A stretch of 43,012 nucleotides of DNA from an uncultured Akkermansia sp. (GCA_947626545.1 CANQSS010000015.1:1-43012), one strand, 5' to 3'. Counted from the first letter of the stretch, positions 33,231-42,877 are shown. Notes: generated from the letters alone by a model not told the origin. Translations and numbers: made by a program.

Positions 33231-34451
33231 TTATTTTCCGCGCAAGAGCACTCTGCGCAACCAGTCAAGCCAAGATGGCCAGCTGGTAGCACGTGCCGTT
33301 TCATCTTCGTATTTTTGTGCATAGCGGATCAATCCGATGGCAGTAAAATAGCGAGGATCATTCAAGTAGCTTCTCTCTTCCCCCATGGGCTGCATAGGCC
33401 AACGTTGCACACGCGTGCCAAATACCGAGCCTGCCAACCCATCCAGCCCCCTCATGAGACTTGTTCCGCCGGACAAATACACCTCAAGTTCGTTTCTTCG
33501 CCATAGTTCACCCGGCACGCGGCGCTTGACTCTTTCCAGGATGTCACGCAGCCTGTCTTGTATAATCTGGTTCAGTTCACCACGCATGATGGCGACACTG
33601 CGCAACCCCGTATCAGTGCGGTACAATGCGAGCGAGCGATCCTTCGTATCGCCAACGGCGTTACCTTCGCGGCATTTCAGTGCCTCTGCGGCCTCCATGG
33701 ATACGCCGTGACCTGTCACGACGATAATGTCATTATTAATGGTACGCCCGCCGGCGGGAATGCACCCGCAGGTTACAATTTCACCGCCCTTGTAGCAAAT
33801 GTAGTCCGTGGTGCCGCCGCCGATGTCGATAACCAGCGCGCCACTCTCTTTCTGCGATCTCTTGAGTACACGCATAGCTGTGGCCAACGGCGCAAATACC
33901 ATGCAGCTCACCTCCAACGGCACATCCATGACGCATCGCAACGAGTTTTGCAACCGAGGACGACTGCCGTGAATAACGTGACAATTTACATCGATCGTGC
34001 GTCCACTGAGTCCCTCCGGAAAAAGAGTCGGAGGACGCCCGTCGATAGAATAACCGCCCAGTTCGCGATTGATCACGAAACGATCTGGTACCAAATCAAG
34101 ATTTTCCGCCTTTTCCCTCGCACGTGCCAGAAATTCCTCGTCTACGAGCGTTTCCTCTTCCGGCAATCGATAGGAGCCTGTGTTTGATTCTCCGTAAATG
34201 TGTTCGCCAGTCACGCTGAGGTACACGTTCACAATATCGGCGTTAGCGCTATTCTGAGCCAGTTCCAGCGCGTCGCGAACGCATTGGCGCGCGAGCTGGG
34301 GCTTTTCAATCTCACCTTTCAACACACCGGCACTCGGGACACAACCAACCCCAATGATGGTGGCCGTTGCATCTGGACGCACCTCACCTACTACCATACA
34401 AGTTTTTGATGTTCCAATCTCTAATCCGACGTATATTTGTGATTGTGCCAT
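33231..34451 (-). CDS. ftsA: Cell division protein FtsA
   Basis: Actin-like membrane tether for FtsZ; 406 aa from the ATG at 34451 (MAQSQIYVGLEIGTSKTCMV); the frame opens at 34514. The phosphate-1 motif is GLEIGTSKTCMVVGEV, phosphate-2 is LVIDIGGGTTDYICY, and the adenosine motif is VYLSGGTSLMRGL. The 1C domain lies between. The C-terminus WPSWLDWLRRVLLRGK is an amphipathic membrane-binding helix. ftsQ and mur genes are not next to it; the divergent neighbour is the AhbD-like gene. Confidence 0.96.
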   Translation of the reverse strand: MAQSQIYVGLEIGTSKTCMVVGEVRPDATATIIGVGCVPSAGVLKGEIEKPQLARQCVRDALELAQNSANADIVNVYLSVTGEHIYGESNTGSYRLPEEETLVDEEFLARAREKAENLDLVPDRFVINRELGGYSIDGRPPTLFPEGLSGRTIDVNCHVIHGSRPRLQNSLRCVMDVPLEVSCMVFAPLATAMRVLKRSQKESGALVIDIGGGTTDYICYKGGEIVTCGCIPAGGRTINNDIIVVTGHGVSMEAAEALKCREGNAVGDTKDRSLALYRTDTGLRSVAIMRGELNQIIQDRLRDILERVKRRVPGELWRRNELEVYLSGGTSLMRGLDGLAGSVFGTRVQRWPMQPMGEERSYLNDPRYFTAIGLIRYAQKYEDETARATSWPSWLDWLRRVLLRGK

Positions 34452-34630
34452 TGTGGATCTCTCTATTTCTACTATCGTGCGATGAAGTTCCTGCACCATC
34501 CTACCACATACCATCCCCTTTTTTCCAGCTAATTTTCAACTTTTCTTCACAAAAATCGGCGCATCGCAATGCTCAGTTATTAAGGGTAACGCGCCTCGTT
34601 GCCGCGGAGTTTTTCACCGTGTCATTGTGC

Positions 34631-34659
34631 TTGCCAGCCCGGAAAAAGATGTGTACAAT
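34631..34659 (+). promoter_or_regulatory. Promoter for the AhbD-AhbC pair
   Basis: TTGCCA (34631-34636; 5 of 6), 17-nt spacer, TACAAT (34654-34659; 5 of 6). The predicted start is at or beside the GTG at 34668, so the first gene would be leaderless. Confidence 0.65.
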
Positions 34660-34667
34660 GTCGTCCC

Positions 34668-35720
34668 GTGCACGATTTCGATTTTAACACCAGCCCTTTC
34701 ATCTTGTTTTGGGAGGTGACACGTGCCTGCGCGCTGGCTTGTCGACATTGTCGGGCTGTTGCACAATCAAAAGCTAATCCTCAAGAGCTTACGCATGAAG
34801 AAGCTCTTGGATTGGTAAACGATATTCGTGAACTGAACCCCGCCATGCTGGTGCTCACAGGGGGAGATCCGATGATGCGCCGGGATCTGCCGGAGCTTAT
34901 CCGTTCTGCAACGGATGCTGGGTTGCATGTATCGTTGAGCCCGGCAGCCACACCTCGTTTGCTTCATGCAGATTTTCCCGCTCTAAAAGCTGCCGGCATA
35001 TGTAGCTTGAGCTTAAGTTTGGATGGTGCGTGCGCTGAGACGCATGACCGTTTCCGAGGTGTGCCTCATACCTTTGAGCGTACCCTGCAAGCAGCGGACC
35101 TCGTCAAACAGGCAGGCATCATGCTGCAGGTGAATACCACGCTTTCAAAAACGACTCTTCCTGAATTTGAGGCATTTGTGGAGCTTATGCGGCAAATCCA
35201 GCCGGATGTGTGGAGCATTTTTGTATTGGTGCCCACCGGACGTGCTCAGGTGGAGGATTTACCTGCGGCGGAGGAATTGGAAGGCGTTTGGCAGAGGCTT
35301 GTCAATCTGCGAAAGGAGCTTCCTTTTGCGTTGAAAACAACGGAGGGACACCATTTCCGGCGCGCTTTATTGCAAGCTGCCCAGAGGGGGGATAAACCGC
35401 CGCGCCGACTGATTCCAACTCGTGATGGCAAAGGCGTTCTCTTCATTTCACACACCGGGGAAGTGCAGCCCAGCGGCTTCTTGCCCATCACCATAGGTAA
35501 TGTTCGTACGGACAATTTGGCCCGGCTCTACCGTGAGCATCCCATGATGCGAAAGTTGAGGGATGATGAAGCTCTGGGCGGTAAATGCGGTGTATGTGAG
35601 TTTCGGCATGTATGCGGCGGTTCTCGCGCTCGTGCCTACGGAGTCACCGGGGACGCTTTCGCTGAAGAACCACTCTGTAGCTTTATCCCCAATGGACTTT
35701 CCGTCAATTCTTTATCATGA
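34668..35720 (+). CDS. ahbD: Radical SAM/SPASM protein, AhbD-like heme synthase
   Basis: 350 aa from the GTG at 34668; the frame opens at 34599 but that part contains the promoter. The radical SAM motif is C21-ALA-C25-RH-C28, and LTGGDPMMRRDLPEL replaces the usual GGEP with GGDP. The C-terminal SPASM part has CGVCEFRHVCGGSRARAYGVTGDAFAEEPLC. This fits both AhbD, which decarboxylates iron-coproporphyrin III to heme, and the near-identical TIGR04053 family, whose role is less certain. The overlapping AhbC gene favours AhbD. Its TGA overlaps the next ATG (ATGA). Confidence 0.7.
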   Translation: MHDFDFNTSPFILFWEVTRACALACRHCRAVAQSKANPQELTHEEALGLVNDIRELNPAMLVLTGGDPMMRRDLPELIRSATDAGLHVSLSPAATPRLLHADFPALKAAGICSLSLSLDGACAETHDRFRGVPHTFERTLQAADLVKQAGIMLQVNTTLSKTTLPEFEAFVELMRQIQPDVWSIFVLVPTGRAQVEDLPAAEELEGVWQRLVNLRKELPFALKTTEGHHFRRALLQAAQRGDKPPRRLIPTRDGKGVLFISHTGEVQPSGFLPITIGNVRTDNLARLYREHPMMRKLRDDEALGGKCGVCEFRHVCGGSRARAYGVTGDAFAEEPLCSFIPNGLSVNSLS

Positions 35721-36949
35721 TTAACATTTCTCGACTTTGGTCCGGTATTGACCAGCCTGCCGACAATCTGCGCTACGGGTTGCACAGTTCCACGGGCTGC
35801 TCTCCCGCCTCGTCGCGCACACGCAAGCCCATTGTGGTGTGGAATATCACGCGCACCTGCAACTTGCGTTGCGTGCATTGCTACGCTGATGCCCATGCGC
35901 AAACCTACCCTGGAGAGCTTACCTTGGAGCAGTGCTTCGCAGTGATTGATGACTTAGCAGATTATGGGGCCAATGCGTTGCTGCTGTCCGGCGGGGAACC
36001 TCTTTTGCATCCACATCTGCCTGAACTTCTGACGCGAGCGGCTGCTCGTGGGCTCAAAGTGACCATTTCTACTAACGGTACGCGCATTACCCCGGAGTGG
36101 GCTCAACGTTTCAAAGATTCCGGAGTAGCCTACGTGGGAATCTCGTTGGACGGCATTGGTTCCGTGCATGACCAGTTTCGTGGAGTGCCCGGCTCCTTTG
36201 ATGCCGCCATTCGCGGGTTCCGCTTATGCGAACGAGTCGGACAGAAAACAGGTCTGCGCCTCACCCTGACACGCGGTAATGTGCAGTGTATGCCGAAAAT
36301 TCTCGATTATATTGAGAATGAAAATATTCAGCGTGTTTGTTTTTACCATCTTGTGCCCACTGGGCGCGGAGTAGATGTGGCGGCGTTACTTCCGGAAGAA
36401 TCGCGCTCGGCGCTAGATATGCTACTGGAGCGAGCTAGTGCCTGGCATGCCTCCGGCAGTACTCGTGAGCTGCTTACAGTGACTCAACCGGCGGATGGGG
36501 TGTATATCCTCCTGCGTCAGCTACGTGCAGGAATGAGTCAAGCCGCGGCGCAGACGCTTCGTCTGCTCTCATGGAATGGTGGTGGTGCAAACAGCTCAGG
36601 ACGTGGCATTGCTAATATTGATACTCAAGGAAATATTCATCCTGACCAATTTTGGCAGCAACTCACTCTCGGCAATGTCAAAAAGGAGCCCCTGTCGCGT
36701 GTGTGGGAGGCCTCTCTCTCTCCCAGTGCGCAACAACTACGTGAGTTGCGCGGTAGCGACGATCCGGTCGAACGTCAAAAGAAGCTCAGTGGTCCCTGCG
36801 CTACATGCCGTCACTTCGCTTTATGCGGCGGCGGCTACCGCACCCGAGCTGCCATTGTCAATGGACACTGGTTCGGCAGTGATCCGGCCTGCTATCTCAC
36901 TGACACCGAGCGCCAGACGCCTCTCCCGGGAGGAGGAGAGAACGAATGA
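35717..36949 (+). CDS. ahbC: Radical SAM/SPASM protein AhbC, 12,18-didecarboxysiroheme deacetylase
   Basis: 410 aa. It begins MINISRLWSGIDQPADNLRY, the family's characteristic start, followed by KPIVVWNITRTCNLRCVHCY with C48, C52, C55 as the SAM cluster ligands. GGEPLLHPHLPEL is the SAM motif. The SPASM C-terminus has CATCRHFALCGGGYRTRA. AhbC removes the two acetate side chains of didecarboxysiroheme to give iron-coproporphyrin III, the substrate of AhbD. NirJ of heme d1 synthesis is a close relative, but no other nir gene is nearby. It is translationally coupled to the AhbD-like gene and converges on gltB with 14 nt between stops. AhbA/AhbB are not in the window. Confidence 0.85.
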   Translation: MINISRLWSGIDQPADNLRYGLHSSTGCSPASSRTRKPIVVWNITRTCNLRCVHCYADAHAQTYPGELTLEQCFAVIDDLADYGANALLLSGGEPLLHPHLPELLTRAAARGLKVTISTNGTRITPEWAQRFKDSGVAYVGISLDGIGSVHDQFRGVPGSFDAAIRGFRLCERVGQKTGLRLTLTRGNVQCMPKILDYIENENIQRVCFYHLVPTGRGVDVAALLPEESRSALDMLLERASAWHASGSTRELLTVTQPADGVYILLRQLRAGMSQAAAQTLRLLSWNGGGANSSGRGIANIDTQGNIHPDQFWQQLTLGNVKKEPLSRVWEASLSPSAQQLRELRGSDDPVERQKKLSGPCATCRHFALCGGGYRTRAAIVNGHWFGSDPACYLTDTERQTPLPGGGENE

Positions 36950-36963
36950 GTGTGGCGAATTTG

Positions 36964-39900
36964 TCAGCTATGCGTTTCGGCGCGCGGAATGGCTGCGTCG
37001 GCTTGGGTCATTTGACCGAGGACACGGCGGTATTCCATGGGGAAGACCTTGACGAAGTTGGGGAGGGCATTGTCGAAGTCTGACAGGATATCGCGGGCAC
37101 GCTGGGATCCGGTAGCGCGGGCATGCTCCTCGATGAGCGAGCGGAGGCGCGCGATGTCTTCGGGATCGGAGACAGGATCGAGGTCAATCATGTCAAGGTT
37201 GCAATAGCGATCAAAGAGGTGTTGTTCGTCCCAGACGTAAGCGATGCCTCCACTCATGCCGGCGCCGAAGTTGTGACCTGTAGGGCCGAGAACGACCACA
37301 CATCCCCCGGTCATGTATTCGCAACAGTGGTCGCCGGTGCCTTCAACTACGGCGCACGCGCCGGAGTTGCGTACGGCAAAGCGCTCTCCCACCTGTCCAC
37401 GGATAAACATTTTGCCGCTCGTAGCGCCGTAGAGAAGAACATTGCCGGCGATGACATTATCCCCTGGCACATAGGTGCTTTCTGGAAATGGGGTCAGAAT
37501 AATCTTACCACCTGAGAGTCCCTTTCCAACATAATCGTTGGCTTGGCCATGGAGCGATAGGGTGATGCCATGCGCCAGAAACGCTCCGAAGCTCTGACCG
37601 GCGGTACCGTCCAGCTCAATAGTCAGTGTATCATCCGGCAGACCTACATTCCCGTATTTTGAGGCAATGAGGTAGGAAAGTCGGGTGCCGGCGGCACGCT
37701 GAGTGTTGCGGATGCTGTGGTGGATTTTCACCGGTCTGCCCTCATCGAGAGCAGGGGAAGCTTCCGCCAGCAGATCATCGTCGAAAGTCGGACAGGTATT
37801 GATTGTATGCGCCGCACCGGATACATGGAGGGACTCGGAACGCAAAATGCGCGAAAAATCAAGGTGTTGAGCCTTCCAAAAATCAACGGCACGATTGACG
37901 CGCAGCAGATCAGCTCGACCGACGGCATCATCTAGCCGACGCAGGCCAAGAGCCGCCAGATACTCGCGCACCTCACGCGCGACAAATCGCATGAAGGAAA
38001 CAATGTGTTCCGGTTTGCCACGGAATCGTTTGCGCAATTCCAAATCCTGCGTTGCCACTCCTACGGGGCAGGTGTTTTTATTGCACACTCGCGCCATGAT
38101 ACAACCGAGCGCTATGAGCATGGACGTGGCAAAACCATATTCTTCCGCTCCGAGCAAGGTGGCGATGATCACATCGCGACCATTCTTGATGAGTCCATCC
38201 GCCTGCAGGCGCACTTTATCACGTAGTCCATTGAGAACAAGTGTCTGATGTGCTTCTGCAACGCCGAGTTCCCAAGGCATTCCGGCATACTTGACAGAGG
38301 TGAGTGGAGAGGCGCCCGTGCCGCCATCGTGCCCGGAAATGAGTACTACATCTGCTCCACCCTTCACTACACCGGCTGCCACAGTTCCCACACCGAGTTC
38401 CGAAACTAGCTTCACACTCACGCGGGCCTTCGGATTGGCGTTGCGGAGATCGAAAATAAGCTCTGCCAGATCCTCAATGGAGTAGATGTCATGGTGTGGT
38501 GGCGGAGATATGAGCGTGACTCCGGGGGTGGAGTGTCTCACGCGTGCGATTTCCTCATTGACTTTGCCTCCTGGAAGTTGACCGCCCTCACCCGGCTTAG
38601 CTCCTTGAGCTACTTTAATTTGAAGTTCTTTTGCATGAGCTAGATATTCGGCAGTTACGCCAAAACGACCACTTGCCACCTGTTTCACGGCTGAGCAACG
38701 GTTTTCGCCGCCCGGCTGAGAAATGTAGCGAGCGGGGTCCTCCCCCCCCTCGCCGCAGTTGCTCATGGCTCCGATGCGGTTCATGGCCACGGCGATCATC
38801 TCGTGCGCTTCTTTGGAGATAGCGCCGAAGCTCATGGCACCGGAGACGAAACGCCGCATGATGCTTTCCTCACTCTCCACTTCTTCCAATGGTATCGACT
38901 GACTGTCAGCGAAATCTAATAGACCGCGCAGCGTGCAGAGTGTCTCCGCGTTCTCATTCACCATCTCGGAAAACACCTTAAATTGCGCATAATCGTCGTT
39001 TCTCAGCGCCTTTTGGAATTGTCCGATGACTTTGGATGTCCAAACATGCTTCTCGCCACCTTTCTTCCACTTGTAAATGCCTGCATTTTCAAGCTGGTCT
39101 CGAGGATCGAATATGAGGTCTTTGGAATGGCGAAGACGTTCTACGGCTTCACGAGCAATTTCAGAGAGTCCGATACCACCAACACGTGAGGCGGTACCCG
39201 GGAAAAAGTGGGAAACGACCTCCTCTCCAAGACCGATTGCCTCGAAAATTTGAGCGCCACGGTAAGAACGGAGAGTGGATATCCCCATCTTGCTCATCGT
39301 CTTAAGGAGTCCAAAATCAACTGCCTCCAAGTAATTCTCTATGGCCTTTGTCGCGGAAACGGATGGGGAGAGTTTACCCGCCTGCGCGAGTTGTACCAAT
39401 GTGCTCATAGCCAACCATGGGCAAACTGCTGTGGCACCATAACCTAGTAGTAGTGCAAAGTGCATCACCTGTCTCGCCTCGCCTGTTTCAGCAATGACGC
39501 CAGTGCCTGTGCGCACTCCCATTTCGCGTAGCTTGCCATTGACCGCAGCCACAGCCAGCAGACTGGGGATGGGCGCTTCGTTGCCGGAGAGTTCGCGATC
39601 GGAAAGGATGATGATACGGTAACCACGGTTGATTGCTTGCTCAGCCTGTTTTTCAAGTTCGCCAATTGCTTCTTGAAGTCCCGACGGGGAAAGGGAGGAA
39701 AAACCGGTGGAAAGCGTGATGCAGCGAAAATCCTCCTCCTTGTTGCTCTTCAAGGCTTCCAAGTCGCTCAGAGTCAGAATGGGGCGGGCCAGTTTAATGA
39801 TACGAGCCATCTGCGGGGTCTCATCCAAGATATTGGCTGGGTTCCCAATAAAGGTGGTGAGAGACATCACGAGCTGCTCGCGAATGGGGTCAATGGGAGG

Positions 39901-41478
39901 ATTGGTCACCTGGGCAAACTGCTGCTTGAAATAATCAAACAGCAGCTGAGGTCGCTCCGAGAGCACGGCGAGGGCAGCATCGTTGCCCATAGCATACACG
40001 GCATCGTGGGCCGTATCTGCCATGGGAAGCAGAAAATGCTCCATTTCATCCGCTGTGTACCCAAAGAGGGTCTGAGCAAACTGAATTCGTTTGGGATTCA
40101 CGTGCGGGGCGTCCACGCTGTCAAAAATGCCGTGAATTTTGATGCGGTTTTCCTGGCACCAGCGCCGATAGGGTCTCATACGTGCCACCTTAGTTTTCGT
40201 TTCAGCGCTGTATGAGATGCGTTTTGTGATGAAATCAATCCATACGATGTCACCGGGTTTCAGGCTGCCGCGTTTCACAACTTTGGCGGGATCGGTGTCC
40301 AACACGCCTGCCTCGCTGGCGAGTACGAAGAGTCCGTCTGCGTCCAACTCGTAGCGCGCAGGACGCAATCCATTGCGATCCAAGATAGCACCGGCACCCA
40401 AACCATTGGAAAAGCAAACGGCGGCAGGACCATCCCACGGCGCCATGAAGCCGGAATGGTAGTCGTAGAAGCCGCGTAGGTCCTCGCCTATGAAATAGCG
40501 CGCCCCGAATGCTTGGGGAATAAGCATCATCATGCTGTGGGGCAGACTGCGCCCAGCAGTCACCAGCAGTTCCAGCGCATTATCCAGGCAGGCGGAGTCG
40601 CTTTGTCCCTCCGGAATGATGGGTAGCAGCTTCTGGATGTCATCACCGAAGAGAGGGCTGGATAGGCTATGCTCACAGGCGCTCATCTGATTAAGATTGC
40701 CGCGCAGGGTGTTCACTTCGCCATTGTGAGCGAGATAGCGGAAGGGGTGCGCGAGCGGCCAGCTTGGGAATGTGTTGGTAGAATAACGCTGGTGAACGAT
40801 AGCGAGGCAGCTCTTGAAAAGAGGATGCGCCAAATCTTTGTAATATAGCGGGAGCTGAGGCGCGAGCAGCAGTCCTTTGTAAACAATAGTGCGCGCCGAA
40901 AGCGAAGCTACGTAAAAGCGGTCGCCCAGTTCCGGCATGGCTTCTGCCACCCGTTTTTCCATGACGCGGCGTAAAACGTAGAGACGACGCTCAAAGGTAT
41001 CACCGTCATCGCAGGGCGCTGCGAAGAAAAATTGCTCGATAAATGGGGCGCATTCGCGTGCAGTGCGTCCAATAGCTTCTTCGTCCACTGGCACCGTACG
41101 GCGTCCTAGCTCTACAATGCCTTCTTCAGCGGCAGCGGCTTCGATATGCTCACAGCAGGCAGCGCGCTGTGCTTCATCTTTTGGCAAGAAAAACATTCCC
41201 ACTGCATACTTGCCTGCCCCCGGCAATTCGAAGGAACACTGTGTACTGAAAAATTCGTGCGGAAGCTGCAAAAGCATGCCTGCCCCATCGCCGGTATCCG
41301 GGTCACTTCCCGCCGCTCCTCGGTGCAGCAAACGTTCCAAGATCGCAATCCCCTTTTCTACGATCTGGTGCGAAGCCACGGCATGTGTATCCACAACCAT
41401 ACCGACCCCGCAGGCATCATGCTCCAGCAGTGGGTGATAGAGCCCCTGCTCCTGCGGCAAATACGTGCTAGTTCTCAC
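36964..41478 (-). CDS. gltB: Glutamate synthase, large (alpha) subunit
   Basis: Makes glutamate from glutamine and 2-oxoglutarate. About 1,504 aa if started at the GTG at 41478, which gives a 22-residue propeptide before the nucleophilic Cys (EHDACGVGMV); the frame is open to 41757, but a good promoter at 41529-41557 lies inside that stretch. A CTG at 41499 with GGAG 7 nt before it is another option. The class II glutaminase, central and FMN-binding synthase domains are all present; GGEDPARY and GHDGGTGASPLTS are typical. The 3Fe-4S ligands lie in CIMARVCNKNTCPVGVATQ. The GXGXG-rich beta-helix ends the protein. The small subunit gltD is not adjacent. Confidence 0.95.
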   Translation of the reverse strand: MRTSTYLPQEQGLYHPLLEHDACGVGMVVDTHAVASHQIVEKGIAILERLLHRGAAGSDPDTGDGAGMLLQLPHEFFSTQCSFELPGAGKYAVGMFFLPKDEAQRAACCEHIEAAAAEEGIVELGRRTVPVDEEAIGRTARECAPFIEQFFFAAPCDDGDTFERRLYVLRRVMEKRVAEAMPELGDRFYVASLSARTIVYKGLLLAPQLPLYYKDLAHPLFKSCLAIVHQRYSTNTFPSWPLAHPFRYLAHNGEVNTLRGNLNQMSACEHSLSSPLFGDDIQKLLPIIPEGQSDSACLDNALELLVTAGRSLPHSMMMLIPQAFGARYFIGEDLRGFYDYHSGFMAPWDGPAAVCFSNGLGAGAILDRNGLRPARYELDADGLFVLASEAGVLDTDPAKVVKRGSLKPGDIVWIDFITKRISYSAETKTKVARMRPYRRWCQENRIKIHGIFDSVDAPHVNPKRIQFAQTLFGYTADEMEHFLLPMADTAHDAVYAMGNDAALAVLSERPQLLFDYFKQQFAQVTNPPIDPIREQLVMSLTTFIGNPANILDETPQMARIIKLARPILTLSDLEALKSNKEEDFRCITLSTGFSSLSPSGLQEAIGELEKQAEQAINRGYRIIILSDRELSGNEAPIPSLLAVAAVNGKLREMGVRTGTGVIAETGEARQVMHFALLLGYGATAVCPWLAMSTLVQLAQAGKLSPSVSATKAIENYLEAVDFGLLKTMSKMGISTLRSYRGAQIFEAIGLGEEVVSHFFPGTASRVGGIGLSEIAREAVERLRHSKDLIFDPRDQLENAGIYKWKKGGEKHVWTSKVIGQFQKALRNDDYAQFKVFSEMVNENAETLCTLRGLLDFADSQSIPLEEVESEESIMRRFVSGAMSFGAISKEAHEMIAVAMNRIGAMSNCGEGGEDPARYISQPGGENRCSAVKQVASGRFGVTAEYLAHAKELQIKVAQGAKPGEGGQLPGGKVNEEIARVRHSTPGVTLISPPPHHDIYSIEDLAELIFDLRNANPKARVSVKLVSELGVGTVAAGVVKGGADVVLISGHDGGTGASPLTSVKYAGMPWELGVAEAHQTLVLNGLRDKVRLQADGLIKNGRDVIIATLLGAEEYGFATSMLIALGCIMARVCNKNTCPVGVATQDLELRKRFRGKPEHIVSFMRFVAREVREYLAALGLRRLDDAVGRADLLRVNRAVDFWKAQHLDFSRILRSESLHVSGAAHTINTCPTFDDDLLAEASPALDEGRPVKIHHSIRNTQRAAGTRLSYLIASKYGNVGLPDDTLTIELDGTAGQSFGAFLAHGITLSLHGQANDYVGKGLSGGKIILTPFPESTYVPGDNVIAGNVLLYGATSGKMFIRGQVGERFAVRNSGACAVVEGTGDHCCEYMTGGCVVVLGPTGHNFGAGMSGGIAYVWDEQHLFDRYCNLDMIDLDPVSDPEDIARLRSLIEEHARATGSQRARDILSDFDNALPNFVKVFPMEYRRVLGQMTQADAAIPRAETHS

Positions 41479-41528
41479 GGTGCTGTCATTGTTAATCAGT
41501 TGTCGGCTCCACAGCTCAGCCGACGCGC

Positions 41529-41557
41529 ATTTTAACGTAAATGACCAGTGATTGCAA
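41529..41557 (-). promoter_or_regulatory. Promoter for gltB
   Basis: On minus: TTGCAA (41552-41557; 4 of 6), 17-nt spacer, TAAAAT (41529-41534; 5 of 6). The start is near 41522, about 44 nt before the GTG chosen for gltB. Confidence 0.6.
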
Positions 41558-41573
41558 CCCTCAATTTTTTTGC

Positions 41574-42494
41574 TCAGAACTCTTTTCGCGACAAAAACCA
41601 TGCGGCGAGCAACAGGTGCAGTAGTGCATAGGCTATGGCAATAAGCAACAACCCAGCCAACAGGGGGAACGATATCATCTCGCCGGCAGCCGTCGCGTCC
41701 GTGAGCGAGAAAAGCGAAAAATCTGGGACAAGTACGGCAAAAATTTGCTGAACCCACTGCAAGGCAGAACTCATCCCAATGCTTCCGGAAGTAACGATTC
41801 CCTGAAAGATCTGCCCTTGGAACATGCCGATAAAATAAGCGCCGAGAGAAATCACGATACTCACAATCGTGCCGCTTGTGACGCCGGAGATAAGGAGAGT
41901 AAAGGTGGTCAGCACGGCGAGGCCGAGGAACATAGCGAAGATGCCGGCCTGAGTGGGCAGGGCGTTGCCGGCGGTGCGCACCTGCTGCAAATACGGCTCC
42001 ATATCATCCGCTGAAAAACCGGCAGCAGCAAGCTGATTGTGCACTTGCGCCTCAATTCCCGGCTCGCGCAACTGCATGAGCAATACCATTAATCCATCCA
42101 TCACCAACAGCATCACTGCCAGCAGAGCAAGTACCCCCAACGCCTTACCCGCCAAATAATCGAAACGCGGCACTGGTTTGCAGAGGATGGTATAGAGGAT
42201 GCGATCCTCGGTATCGCGTGGGATGAGCAGAGCCGTGGCGGCTACGCAAAAGATCATTCCGAAGAGACGCATACAGCCGGTGGCGACATCTTGAATGAGT
42301 TGCAATTGTCCAACCCCGGCAAACTCAACGCCCAAATTCTGCTGATACGGCATAAATTGCAATGCCAAAAATCCCACTGCAAAAAGTGCCAGCACGATGA
42401 AAAGGCGCATGCGTACCAATTGGATGAAGGTAACGGTCGCCACCGCGACAATGCGGTTCGGTGCGTGCAGCAGGTAACTCACGAGCGCGGGCAT
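41574..42494 (-). CDS. ABC-2 type transporter permease
   Basis: 306 aa with about six hydrophobic segments: residues about 30-50 (LFIVLALFAVGFLALQF), a second pair around 90-140 (GVLALLAVMLLVMDGLMVLL), more around 185-225 and a last one near the C-terminus. After the first segment comes a long periplasmic loop, and IPRDTEDRILYTILCKPVPR is a cytoplasmic motif seen in ABC-2 permeases of the NosY/YhfA kind that pair with a separate ATPase. No ATPase gene is visible, so it may lie elsewhere. It starts 5 nt after the stop of the next gene (42500) and is probably in one operon with it. Substrate unknown. Confidence 0.82.
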   Translation of the reverse strand: MPALVSYLLHAPNRIVAVATVTFIQLVRMRLFIVLALFAVGFLALQFMPYQQNLGVEFAGVGQLQLIQDVATGCMRLFGMIFCVAATALLIPRDTEDRILYTILCKPVPRFDYLAGKALGVLALLAVMLLVMDGLMVLLMQLREPGIEAQVHNQLAAAGFSADDMEPYLQQVRTAGNALPTQAGIFAMFLGLAVLTTFTLLISGVTSGTIVSIVISLGAYFIGMFQGQIFQGIVTSGSIGMSSALQWVQQIFAVLVPDFSLFSLTDATAAGEMISFPLLAGLLLIAIAYALLHLLLAAWFLSRKEF

Positions 42495-42499
42495 GGACT

Positions 42500-42871
42500 C
42501 TATTTGCGCGCAGCTTTTTCTCCCTCGTCAATAAGGCGCCAAAATGAGCGGGATTCACCGAGGCGTTGATCCTCTGAACCATTCCCCATGCCGGATCGGA
42601 AGAGAAAATCGCGCAGCGAATTGGTGTGCAGCACCCGTTGCACCACGATCTTGTCATCCTCCGTGGTGAAGTATATGCGATAATCCTTGGAACGATAACG
42701 GAAAATGCGTCGACCATCCCTCTCTACCACGCCGAATGGGGCTCCCGCCGTCTCCCCGTCTTCGATCTTCGCACCGTCCACTTGGAAGCTGTTGATAAGC
42801 TCCAGCTGTTCCAGCGTCGGAATGGCCGAAAGCTCGGATGCGCTAATCTCATTGAATATGATCTGATGCAC
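42500..42871 (-). CDS. Small protein with RelE/ParE-like fold
   Basis: 123 aa if started at the GTG at 42871; the frame is open to 42988, but the added 39 residues look non-coding and contain the promoter. VVERDGRRIFRYRSKDYRIYFTTEDDKIVVQRVLHTNSLRDFLFR has the strand pattern of RelE/ParE proteins (Arg-rich, YRIYF, then VVQRVLH). No antitoxin gene is next to it, and the partner is an ABC permease 5 nt downstream. This makes a toxin role doubtful; it may be a conserved phylum-specific protein with that fold. Confidence 0.6.
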   Translation of the reverse strand: MHQIIFNEISASELSAIPTLEQLELINSFQVDGAKIEDGETAGAPFGVVERDGRRIFRYRSKDYRIYFTTEDDKIVVQRVLHTNSLRDFLFRSGMGNGSEDQRLGESRSFWRLIDEGEKAARK

Positions 42872-42877
42872 GCTCGC

